Positions 17,239 to 28,723 of a DNA stretch of 64,000 nucleotides are shown one piece after another (position 1 is the first letter of the stretch; the number at the start of each line of letters is the position of its first letter). The translations under genes were made by a program, and so were the position numbers. The notes beneath the pieces were generated by a model, which had not been told where the DNA came from, did no database searches, and saw only the letters and a list, made by a program, of their open reading frames with translations. The stretch is from Ziziphus jujuba (Eukaryota > Streptophyta > Magnoliopsida > Rosales > Rhamnaceae): positions 11,036,001 to 11,100,000 of the forward strand of contig NC_083380.1 in the NCBI RefSeq assembly GCF_031755915.1, given 5' to 3'.

Positions 17239-17249
17239 CCCTCCCCCAT
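17239..17249 (-). other. Polypurine tract
   Basis: Read on the minus strand this is ATGGGGGAGGG, immediately next to the 3' LTR and immediately after the pol stop codon (17250-17252). It would prime plus-strand DNA synthesis. Confidence 0.9.
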
Positions 17250-20200
17250 CTAATCTCGCGACGCCCTCGTCGCGTCTTCTTCCTTGAACCTCTGAATGTG
17301 GTCTCTAAATTGCCATAAAGCGTCTTCATGCTCCCAACTAGCTTCACTATCCGGTAGGTTCTTCCACCTCACTAGATATTCCTTATAGTTAGACACCCCT
17401 CTACGTCGTATGACCCGATCTGCAAGTATAACCTCTACGTCCTTATCAAACGAAGTCACAACCGCCGTAGGTGCCCTCTTTGATTCCTCCCGACTAGGGT
17501 CTTCCATGTCTTGATGGTAAGGCTTCAAGACACTCACATGGAAAACAGGGTGAATCTTCAATTTAGGAGGAAGTTGTAGTTGATAGGAAACCTTACCCAC
17601 CTTCCTCACAATGGGAAATGGTCCTTCATAGCGTCGAACCAACCCCTTATGTACCTTCCGTAGGGCCTTGAATTGTTGGGGCAGTAGCTTCACCATGACC
17701 AACTCCCCTTCTTGGAATGCCACATGCCTTCTCTTAGTATCTGCCCACTTCTTCATCTTTTTAGATGCCTTGTCCAAATATGTTCTAGCCAAATCGGCTT
17801 GTTCCTCCCAGGACTTGGCAAACCTATAGGCAGCGGGGTTTTTGCCTCCATAGCTTAGGGCTAGGGCATTATGAGTCATTAGTTGTCTTCCCGTCACGAT
17901 CTCGAAAGGATTCCTATTAGTTAATTCACTCCGTTGTAGGTTGTAGAAGAATTGGGCCACATCCAGCAACTTAGCCCAATCTCGTTGGTTGGCACTCACA
18001 TAGTGCCTCAAGTAGAGCTCCAATAAGGCATTAGTGCGCTCCGTTTGCCCATCACTTTGTGGGTGGAAGCTAGTGGAGAAGTTTAAATCCGAACCAAGAA
18101 GTTTGAAGAGTTCGGTCCAAAACCTTCTAGTGAATCGAGGGTCTCGATCACTTACTATATTGCTAGGTCTCCCCATAGCTTCACCACGTGCCTTAGAAAT
18201 AGTCGGGCTGTCTCCTCCGCCGTGCAATCCGTAGGTGCAGGGATAAAAGTAGCATACTTGCTAAACCGATCCACTACGACGATAATGCTACCATAGCCCT
18301 CCGACTTAGGTAAACAAGTGATGAAGTCCATTGAAACACTCTCCCAAGGTCCGTTTGGAATGGGCAGCGGATCTAGCAACCCTTCTTGTTGCTTTTGCTC
18401 TACTTTGTCTTGTTGGCACACAAGATATGTCCTCACATAGACTTCCACATCGTCCCTCATATGGGACCAATAGTATGTGGCTCCTAGTAGGGTTAGAGTG
18501 CGTCGAGTGCCCGGGTGGCCAGTCCACTTGGTGTCATGGCACTCCTTAATCAGTTCTCTTCTTAGATTATCCTTCTTGGGCACATATATACGATCCCCCG
18601 TAGTGTAAAGCAAGTCATCTCTTACCCAGAACCGCCTAGTCTTTCCCTCATTGACTAGGGCCATGATGTTCTTGGCTATGGGGTCTTGTGGGAGTCCTTC
18701 CTTGATTCGTTCTAGCAAGGTGCACTCAGACTGGCTTATGGATGCAAGCTCGGCCTTCCTGCTAAGTGCATCTGCCACCACATTCCCCTTTCCCGGCTTG
18801 TACTCCATCTTATAATGGAACTCCGCCAAGAAGTCTTGCCATCGAGCTTGCTTGGGGGTGAGTTTCTTTTGGATTTGGAAATAACTGGTGGCAACATTAT
18901 CCGTCATAATGGTGAAGAAGCTCCCTAAAATATAATACCTCCACGTGCGCAGGCAATGGATGACCGTCGTCATCTCCTTTTCTTGCACCGTGTAATGCCG
19001 CTCCGTGTCGTTGAGCTTTCTGCTTTCAAAAGCAATTGGGTGCCCATCTTGCATTAGCACCCCACCTATGGCAAAGTCCGATGCATCCGTATGCACTTCG
19101 AATGGCCTAGAGTGGTCGGACAGGCACAACACCGGTTCCTCCGTTATGGGTTTCTTTAGGTCTTCGAAGGCTTGTTGGCACTTCTCCGTCCAACCCCAAG
19201 CTTGGTTTTTCTTCAACATGTTGGTCAATGGGGTAGCCCTTGCCGAGTATCCCTTGATAAACCGTCGGTAGTAGTTGACAAGCCCCAAGAAAGATCTTAA
19301 ATCATGCACCTTGGTTGGTGGTTCCCACTCTTGTATAGCTTGCACCTTTGCTTCATCCATCATAAGTTTCCCATCCTTGATCTTGTGCCCCAAGAACATA
19401 ACTTCTCTTTGTGCGAAGGAGCACTTCTCTAGCTTGATATATAGCTCATTATCTCATAGCACTTGGAAGACTTGTCTAAGGTGTTGCAAGTGTTCTTCCA
19501 TAGTATTACTATATACGACAATGTCATCCAAATATACTACTACGAAACGATCAAGATATGGATGGAATAGCCTATTCATCAAGGTGCAAAATGTTGCAGG
19601 AGCATTTGTCAAACCAAAAGGCATCACTAGAAATTCATAGGAACCATACCTTGTGATGCATGTGGTCTTGGTCTCATGACCTTCGCCTATGCGCACTTGA
19701 TAGTACCCGGAGCGAAGTTCAAGTTTGGTGAAGTATTTTGCCTGGCCAAGTTGATCGAAGAGGTCCGCAATAAGAGGGATGGGGTACTTGTTCTTGATGG
19801 CGATCTTGTTCAAAGCTCGATAGTCGATACACATCCGCAGCGACCCATCCTTCTTCTTTTGGAAAAGCACCGGTGCACCATATGGAGCTTTCGAAGGTCT
19901 GATGTACCCGCATCGACAAGGTCCTTGAGTTGCCTCCTAAGCTCTTCCAATTCTGGCGGTGCCATGCGATAGGGGCTCATAGCGGGTGGTTTAGACCCCG
20001 GTTCCAGCTCGATCTTATGGTCTACCTCCCTCCTAGGTGGTAGTTTCTTAGGCAGCTCCTTGGGCATCACGTCCTTGAACTCTTGTAGCACCGTTTGCAC
20101 TTCGGGAGATATTAGGACGTCCTCATGGCCATCAAGCTCTTGAACAACAGCTAGATAGCTTTGCTCCTTCTTTTTAATGCCCTTCTTAAATTGCATGGCC

Positions 20201-21876
20201 GACAAAGCTTTGGCCTCCATCTTGCTAGCCCTTTCCGTAGGCACCATGCAAGTCATCCCTCCATCCATGATGCACATAGAGTTTGCAAATGGAAGGGGGA
20301 AGGCCTTCACTTGGTCTAGGAACTCCATGCCTAGAACGACCTTGAAGTCATCCATGGGAACTAGCGATAAGTTTAATTGGCCTACCCATTCTCCAATGGT
20401 GGCTTGTACACCTCTAGCAACCCCATGGATGGGCTTTGCAGCCGAGTTAACTGCCTTCATTGATCCGCCCTCTTTCGAGGCCTTAATGCCAAGTCGTTGT
20501 GCCTCTTCTACCGACAGGAAGTTATGCGTAGCCCCCGTGTCCACCAACGCTTTGGTGAGCACTCCATTGATCTTTGCTTCTACGAACATTAGGCCACCCT
20601 TCTTTGAATCCTTAGAAGCGGCTTTGATGGCATTCAACAATTGTATGGAGCCCATGTTGGCCTCTTCCTCTTGTCTCTCCTCGTATTGGGTAGTCATGGC
20701 ATTCAAAGCCTTCATTTTCGGACAATCCCTAACCCAATGCGGTCCATCACATAAGAAACAAGAATTTTTAGGTTTGGAAGCATCCTTACCTTCTCTAGGT
20801 GGCTTCCATTTCGAGCTTTGAGGTTTGTGTGCACCTTCCTCTCTTTTGTGTTCTCTGGGCTTGCTTGATTCTCCCCCACCTTTTCCATGGTTGGTCTTCT
20901 TCTCCATTGGCTTCGAGGAGTCCCTTTGGATGGTGTAGTCGATAAAGCTTTCGGCATGTGCGATGGCACTAGCTAGATCTTATACGCCACGCCTCTTCAA
21001 CTCCGTCTTGGCCCAAGGTTGTAGACCATCCATGAAGTAGAAAAGGGAGTCTTTATCCGATAGGTCCGGGATCTCCAACACCAAGTTGGTGAACTCCTTG
21101 ATGTATTCCCGGATATGGCCTACTTGCTTGAGTCGTCGAAGGTGACTCCTTGCCTCATCTTCGGCATTCTCCGGATAGAATTGCCTTTTGAGATCCTTTT
21201 TAAACTCATCAAAAGTATGGAAAGTTCACGTACCTCGCTCAATGTCGCTATGCCTCCTTCTCCACCATAACATTGCCGTGTCGCTAAGGTAGAGAGTGGC
21301 AGTCCTAATCTTTGAAGCATCATCCACAATGCCCATTGCTTCAAAGTATTGCTCCAAGCCCCAAAGGAAGTTCTCGAGCTCCCTCGCATTCCTTGCCCCG
21401 GAGTAGGACTTGGGCTTCGGCACATCAATTCGTGGCCCCTCGCGTATGATGGTCGTCCTCGATGCCACCGCCCTCTTGCAAAGAGCCCAATCACCCCGCA
21501 TATCCTCCATTTGGGTGCGGATGGCATCCAATTCTCTCTCCAACATGGCACGAAGGGCTGCTACCTCCCCCATGCATTGGTCGCGAGTCGCGTGGCGCTC
21601 CCTCCTTAAGGAATCGTCTAGCCCATTGAGTAACCCTCTCACGGCTTGATTGATGGCAATGTCTTCTGACTCTAGCCCATCTAGGCGACCCTCCAGCGCC
21701 TCAAACCGTTCCTGTACTTGGGATGCATGTTCCTCCAAGCGTAACTCTACGCCAGTCATCACATCCTTGGACTTGGACTTGTGCCTCTGCTTCCCCGCAT
21801 TGGGGTTGCGTTGCTCTTCACGACCTCGCACTTCGGTAGCTCCCTCCACATTGATGGTAACCTCCGAGCTAGCCAT
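17250..21876 (-). pseudogene. gag-pol polyprotein, broken
   Basis: One ancestral frame ran from the ATG at 21876 to the TAG at 17250. Domains in order: gag capsid-like region; zinc knuckle of spacing CX2CX3HX4C (about 20760-20722); protease with DTGA (codon 20541); reverse transcriptase with YLDD (19534-19523); RNase H (FEVHTDAS near 19090); integrase with an HHCC-type region and DDE residues (MDF, SDRD, GQTE); and a C-terminal chromodomain (about 17440-17270). Lesions visible: TGA at 21228-21226, TAA at 20982-20980, a one-base loss near 19907, TGA at 19456-19454 and a one-base loss in a C-run at 18171-18174. The RT motif A aspartate is glutamate (19720-19718), and one integrase zinc cysteine is tyrosine (18427-18425). 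The span is 4627 nt, exactly two short of a multiple of three, consistent with two single-base deletions. Confidence 0.93.
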
Positions 21877-21922
21877 CTTGCCTACTTCCACGTTACACCA
21901 CGATATGCTTGAGCAGCAACCT

Positions 21923-21935
21923 GGCTCTGATACCA
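21923..21935 (-). other. Primer binding site for initiator-Met tRNA
   Basis: Read on the minus strand this is TGGTATCAGAGCC, the standard plant retrotransposon PBS complementary to the 3' end of tRNA-iMet. It lies two bases inside the 5' LTR. Confidence 0.95.
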
Positions 21936-21937
21936 AC

Positions 21938-22404
21938 TGTCACGGGCCTAACTTTTCCAACACTCCCGTGCGGCACTTAGCACCTCCCTTGCTAAGTAAG
22001 CCTTGCTCACAAGCTATGAAAATGCGGAAGCTAAGAGTGAGAGAGTAGGAAGTAGGAAAGTTTGAAAGAATGTGGAGAATACTTGTATTGCTAGAATACT
22101 TAGATTCTTGGATGTGTTACAAATGAGAGTCCAACCCCTTTATATAGAGGGCTTGGCACGTATCACAACGATACAAGGTTCTAGATATGTACACATGTCA
22201 CCCATCTAGTTAGGGTTTTAGATTATTCTAGGGTTATGTACAAGATATTTACATGGAGTATTCTAGAGAGGTTCTCATCTACATTAGTCTAGGTTTCTCT
22301 TGAATCCTCTAGAATATTCCGGGTTTCTCATGGATCTTCATGGAGAGTGTAGAATCTTCCAGCCAAACCTCAAGGTTTTCACCTCTTCTGGACGGGACGT
22401 GACA
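21938..22404 (-). repeat. 5' LTR (element orientation)
   Basis: 467 bp, the same length as the other LTR, with ten substitutions and no indels between them. Followed on the plus strand by TTAT (target duplication). Confidence 0.95.
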
Positions 22405-22408
22405 TTAT

Positions 22409-24446
22409 GGTAGCTTCAAGTTAGCATCAATTTTAAGAGTGATAAAGTAACCATGTTCAGGAAAATTGCATGGAAAGAAAGATATTTGGAGACAATGCCA
22501 TTTTTATTTAAAACGTATATATTGGAAAGAAAATTCCTTTAATTGTGAATTCATTTCAAAAAAATTGTCAAATTAGTGCCTCTTACAAAATAACAAAAAA
22601 CATGTGATTTGTAGAAACAAAATCATTAAAAAATTATTTTTAAGATTTTTTTTTTTAATTTTTATAATATACCATTGGCGGTGTTATCTTTTTGAAAATA
22701 AGCGTTAACTACCTTTTTGGACTCCCTACTTTTCTCTCAATTTCAATTGAGTGTCTCATGTTTCAATATTTTCAACAATGTGTCTGAATTTCCATGTAGA
22801 TTTCAATTTGAGTTTCTTTTTTCATGTTTTTAATTTTATTTTATTATTATTTTTTTCCCCCACTTGACATCCTTAATTTAGTTCTGTATCGATTTGAGCA
22901 TTGTATATTTAACTTTTATGGTGGGAAATTATTAAGTTTTTAATACTTTAAATCAATAATATTTTTGGATTTATAATGAAACTTTTATTTTCAGTAAATT
23001 TTTCATTAGGTTTTCTCAATATTAAAAGAAATACTAAGTTAAGAATCTTAATTGATTAAATCGAAAATGGAGTTTATCCTAAATCAAAATGAAATGGAGA
23101 TACTCAATTGGAAACTTTGAAACTTAAAACAATGAATTGAAATTGGAGCCAAATTAGAGGGCCAAAAATATAGTTAACCCTAAAAATAATTTTAGATATT
23201 TTGAAATTACTCGAGCTTTACAAGTGATTTGTTGTTATTAATGTTCACGCTCAAACGATCTATAGACTTTAATGGTGTGGATCAACCTTCTGGGCCCTAG
23301 AAAGAGGCTTCAGGCCTAAAACTAGTGTTTGGTTTTGGTTGGTCAAAGGCCGGCTTTTATTGGGCCAAAGAACCCTGCTCCTTAAATCGTAAATGTTTTG
23401 GGAGCTGGATACGAAAATAAAAGAAGACGACCGGACAGAGTGTTTTCCTCGCGCGTTTATAAATTTAATTTAATGCATTGATTTTGCTTTTTGTTTTTAT
23501 TTCAATTAATATGCCCGACATTTGTTTCTTAACATTTAATAATTAATCAATCAATTAATGTCTCTTTTAGTGTGTAAAAGTCAATTACTAACAAAAAGAA
23601 GCAAAAAACTTCGAACAACAAATTGATGACTATTTGAAGAACACAACAAAGAGAAAAAATAATAATAATAATAATAAAAGTGATAAGACTCACACTAATT
23701 TTTGTCAAACTATAAATGAGATTAACGAAAACGAAATCCAAACCATAAAAATAATTGTATGGTAGAAACTGGGTTTCGTCAAACTCGTGGAAAAATTGAA
23801 GTTTTGGAAAGTGTTTGATATTTTCTTAGAAGAAGAATGTCCCAATCTATCACACACTTACTCTTTTCTGAAGCAAATTTACCATATTGTGAATAATATA
23901 AAGAAGTTTTAACAAATTGAAAAAGGGAAAATAACACAACAACAGAAATTTAAACGATGATAATGATGAGAATGAAAATGACAAAGATCGATATGCAACA
24001 ATAATACAAAAGTTGTTGGTTAGTAAATTGTCTACGTAGGGTGACATTACACTTTACCCTTTGTAATTTAGTGGATACACTATTTAATTTTGCTTGGTTA
24101 GTTACAAAGAAAGGACTAGATCCCTATTTCCACCTATCCCACTCATCAAGAGGTGGGTCTGGTTGGGACTTTGGACTGGTTTTAAGTCAAATACTACAGT
24201 GCGTTTCAAGCCATAAGAAGTTGGCAGAAAAAAACAGCACAATGTCTACTTCTTGATATGGACAGGTTAATTCATTAAACCCACTAATCCCTAATGACTT
24301 TGATTTATGACCAAGAGCTTCTTAATAAAAGAAAATTTGCTAGATTTATTAGAAAACTATTCATTTTTCTCACTCAGAACATGGTTTCTCTTTTCCAGCA
24401 AACACAATGAAGTGGAATTTTTTGTATTATTATTATTTTTTTGGGG
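22409..24446. other. AT-rich spacer
   Basis: No gene recognised. Contains poly-A/T, (AAT)n near 23660-23677 and a slightly GC-richer patch at 23280-23450 with a GGGCCC-type stretch and no coding frame. Confidence 0.7.
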
Positions 24447-26051
24447 ATAAAATACAGGTTAGTATCCTTTATTTTTATATTTTTTCAAATTGAAATTTAT
24501 AAAAATAAAAAAAAATTGACAAATAATACCTGTATTATTCATATCATTAAAATCACACAGTTTTTTTTAAAAAGTTAATTATGTAATATCCATGTGAGAA
24601 ATTAAATATTTTTTTTTAATTTCATATTTTTTTGGAAAACTTTTTAAAGAAAAATAGTTAAAAAATTGAAAATACATTCAATCTAATTTTTATGTCTAAT
24701 TAATATTTTTATTTTTATTTTAAATTAACATTAACATTTTTATGTCTAATTTTTAATTCTGTTGTGTTTAATTTTATGTTTCAAAAAGAAAATATTTTTA
24801 ATTTTAATTAAAAATATTAAAATAAAATTCAAAATATATTGGTGAACAAGAAAAAAATATATTCACCCTCATTTTTTTAGCAAGAAAACATATATTTGGC
24901 AAACAAAAAAAGGAAAAAGACAATTAACTAATGCTTTTTTTAGTTAATAAATTTACATTAAGATTTTAATTTTAATTTAAGATTAAATATTATAATATTA
25001 ATAATCAATATTGCTTTTTCACTTTCCTAATTTCCATAATTTGTTTACCCTCTTTCTCTCTCTCCCAGCGTCTCTCTCTTTTTCTCTACACCACTTTTCC
25101 TTCTCTTTCTCTCATTACCATATTACAAGGAGGGAAAAAAATAAAATAAAATAAAAAAATCTGCTGCCATTAATTTGCAGCAAAATGGGTATGTTTGAAA
25201 ATGGGTTGCAATTTCTCTTCAAATTTTTTTTTTTTTTTGGGTTCGACTGCAAGAAGAGAGAAGATGAAGGAATGCGTTTAATTAACATCATCTTCTACTG
25301 TCTTTTTTTTTATATCATGCATCCCGAAAAAGAAAACAAGTAAACCTCAAAAAAATACCTATAAAAATTATTCCTTTCCAAACACCCAGTTGGAAAAAAA
25401 AAAAAAAAAAATTTTTTTGATGGGCTGGTGAATTGGTAGAGGCATGAAGGGGGCAGAGGTGGAAGCGATGAGGCATGAGGGGCAGAAACTGGTGAACTGC
25501 TCTTCTGGATATGGGCTGCAGGAGGTGGATGGATAGTGGGGCTAAGGCGGTTGCGGAGGCAGAGATGGAAGCGATGATGGCGGTGGAGGAGCTTGAGCTT
25601 CAATGGTGGGATTCATCATCTGACAGGGTGTGAATTGCCCTCTCTCCTACTAATCTTACTGAGAAAAATGAAAGCTTTTTAGAGTTTTGGAATTTGGATT
25701 AGAGAAAGACCCAAAGAAAATTGAGATTAAGAAAGAGAAATTGAAAGGAAGAATTGAATTTTGGTTTCACCTGAGGTGAGCAGAGAAGGAAGAAGAAGAT
25801 GAAGGGTCACATGAGGTGAAAAAAATTGGAAAATTAAAAATAATAATAATAATAATAATAAATAAATAAATAAAGCTGTTTAATTTTTAATAAAAAATTT
25901 GGAAAACAATAAAAAATTAATTTTGGGATTACGCGAGGTGCAACGTGGTCATTTTCACGATTTAACAGAGGTGAATCAATATATAATATTTTAAAAATAA
26001 ATAATATTATCTTTTAAATTCTTTTTTTACAGATACTGAACTGTATTTTAT
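24447..26051. mobile_element. Candidate non-autonomous TIR element
   Basis: Its ends are inverted copies matching at 18 of 20 positions: ATAAAATACAGG at 24447 and, inverted, ATAAAATACAGT ending at 26051, both continuing into an AGTATC core. The interior includes a GC-richer block (25020-25620) unlike the flanks, with purine-rich sequence and no intact transposase. No target duplication is visible. AT-rich sequence makes chance matches possible, so confidence is low. Confidence 0.3.
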
Positions 26052-27690
26052 TTTTATTTTTTATTTCTTTCATGAGATAGTGAAAGCTTGAAATCAGGAT
26101 CTTTCTTTTGCCTTTTGCTTTTTGGATAAATATGAAATCAATATCATTGCTTAGCAAAAACAGTGGCATTTTTTTTTTTTTTCTCTAACAAGCAGTTTCC
26201 TCTTAACCCAGACTTCACAATTTCGTATATCCAATTTAAAATATACTAAATTTAAATAATTTATAAATTTTAAAAAAATTTAATAAACTGTAATGAAATG
26301 TTATAGATTTTATAAAAAATTTATAAAAATTCAATAAAATTTTTTAATTAATCATTACAATTAATATTGATAATTTTTTTTTTATAATTTTACGGTTGAA
26401 AATTTTTTAAATTTATTAAAATATATTATTTTTTAAAAATTTTTAAAATTAAAAATTTTTTAAATACTATTAAATTTTAAAAATATAAAATTTTAAAATA
26501 TATTTAAATTTTAATAAAATTTATTAAAAGTAAATTGAATATTATTTAAATTTATATAAATTATTTGAAAATCTAAATCAATATTTTTAAATTTTTAAAT
26601 ATTTTTTAAATTTTTTAAATTTTAAATTAAATACATTCTAAAAATTTATATGACATCTTAAATTTGTGTACTCCTTGAACCATAAACTATAAACTATTCT
26701 GACTGAACAACGATTCTATTATCATTTTATAATGGTCTATTGGACCTCTATTAATGTTAAGTTAACTTTTGGAGTCATAAACCCATTGTGATGGTAGCCA
26801 AGTTACCTGGATTTTACAATTAAACTTGTATCCAAAGGAACCATTTGCTATTACCTTAATTTTGTAAATATATATATATATATTGAAAAAAAAAAAAAAG
26901 GATTTCGGTGGCAAATTTAAATATACTTTGATGTAACCCCAACTCATTAAATTAGTCTTAATGCTCTCAGTAATCCGTGAGTTGCTTTTTATTTCTGTTT
27001 TTCCCACTCAATCGAAAAAGATCATATGCGAATAGCTAAATTTAGGTTTTTTTTAACTCCAATTCTGGAAATAGTTTCCATTTGTCGTTTTAATTAAACT
27101 TCAAATTTTTGAAAAGTCACCATAAACCTTTTTTTAGTTTTTTATATCTATTTAAATATATTAATTTGTCGATTTTGTAAATTTTTATCGGTTGAAAATT
27201 AATATTTTATTATTAAATAATATTATAAAAATATAATTTTAATCTTTATTTATTAAAAATAATTTATAAAAAGGGATTAGACTAGTCTTTTTTAACAAAT
27301 TAAAAAACTAAAAAAATAAATAATAGTTTTTTAAAAAATAAAGTCTAAATAAAACGGTGAAAACTGAAAAAGTGTAAACGAATTTATCTTTAACTTATGT
27401 ATCTATGAAAACTATTTTTTTAATAAAATAAAATAAAATAAAAATTGATGATGGAGGGGATGGTGACGAGGAGAAGATGAGAACAGAAAAAAATAGAAAA
27501 GTAAATATGGCCCACCACTTGCTTTTTGGATTTTGTCCATCACTGAAAAATACGAATTGGCTTCGCTTGCTGTACTCCATGATTGCCCTCTGTCATAGTC
27601 ACAACCTTACAGGTTGTCTGTCTAAAAAACATTTATTTCATTTCCGTCACAGACTAAAATTTAATATTACACGACAGGTATGTAAAATTC

Positions 27691-27790
27691 GTACATATGG
27701 AATCAAGTTGAAGAAACAACAAATTGGTACATATGAAATCAATCAAGTTGAAGAAACAAATTGGTACTTATGAAATCAAGTTGAAGAAAC
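27691..27790 (+). repeat. Three-copy tandem repeat
   Basis: Three imperfect copies of a unit of about 32-39 bp containing GTACATATGAAATCAAGTT and GAAGAAAC follow each other; copies differ by small indels. Confidence 0.8.
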
Positions 27791-28654
27791 CATGGATCCA
27801 GATTAAGTGGCTAGATTGAAATTCTTTCACATTCTGGTGTAAAATTGCTGTACCTAATTATATTTATTTTGAATAATTATTATATTGTTTTTTGGTTTGG
27901 TAAGTTTGATCACGTTGTTTGAAAGGTTTGGAACAAATCAATCAAAGGCACAAATTTGTCACTCTTAGAGTCATTTTTTATTTCCCTTGTCACGATAACC
28001 CTTTCAGTGATATAGACTTATTCATGTTGCCTATTCTCAAGTAATTTATATGGTAGCATGTATGTATATATATATATACATATGTTAAAACATGTATATG
28101 TTTGTTTGTAAGGATTAGAAGAAGATAAGTAGAATTATTGAAGCATAAAACAACTTGTTTGTTCTATACAAAGTATTATTTGAAGAAGCTATCAAGTCCG
28201 GACTTTTATCTCTTGACAAATTTCATTTGAACTTTAATGTGGATTTCATGTGTGTATATTATTGTAGTAGAGGACGATAGGAATCATGGACTGGTCAATT
28301 TATGGACTTCTACAGAATTAATAAGACACAAACTGCTAATGATCCATCGATCCTTAAAATCTGGACCTTAAAATCTGGACCGATGACACTCACCACAAAA
28401 TTCCTTTTTTATTTACCAAAAAGTCATGACCTTTATCAAAAATTATTCAAACACTTATATAAACAATCTCAGCGCGGAGGCTCAAAAGCTAAATTAAGAA
28501 AACAACTTTTTGAAAAACAAAACTCAAAGATTCAAGACTCGTTTTTTATTTGGTGAATCAAAGATTCAAAACTCAGTTAAACCAGAGAGAGAAAACAATG
28601 GATGAAAGAAGCACATTGAAGTGGCAAATAAATCAATCAACTTTGTGTCGGTTC

Positions 28655-28723
28655 AGTATTGCAGCTGGCTTCAGCCTTCCTCTCCTTTAGGAGTTTTGGC
28701 TTTTTCCTGGTTTCTGCAATACT
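28655..28723. repeat. 69-nt foldback
   Basis: AGTATTGCAG at 28655-28664 pairs with CTGCAATACT at 28714-28723. Inside it a second short stem, CTCC-TTTA-GGAG, forms the tip, with partial pairing between. The size fits a small hairpin RNA precursor or a tiny MITE; I do not recognise a known miRNA sequence in it. Confidence 0.5.

Larger units (their letters stand above)
16768..22408 (-). mobile_element. Complete but coding-dead chromodomain Ty3/gypsy LTR retrotransposon
   Basis: Two 467-bp LTRs begin and end with a perfect 7-bp inverted pair, TGTCACG/CGTGACA. They flank an internal region with PBS, gag-PR-RT-RH-INT and a polypurine tract, all oriented on the minus strand. TTAT on both outer sides (16768-16771 and 22405-22408) is a 4-bp target duplication. 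The order PR-RT-RH-INT and the C-terminal chromodomain place it in the chromovirus lineage. The LTRs differ at 10 of 467 positions by my count (9 transitions, 1 transversion), about 2.1%, which indicates a fairly recent insertion. The coding region has three stops and two one-base deletions, so this copy cannot make its own full polyprotein. Confidence 0.95.

Noticed and set aside
20177..20821. 214-codon plus-strand frame opposite gag
   Set aside because: Antisense shadow of the retrotransposon gag/protease frame; no independent domain.
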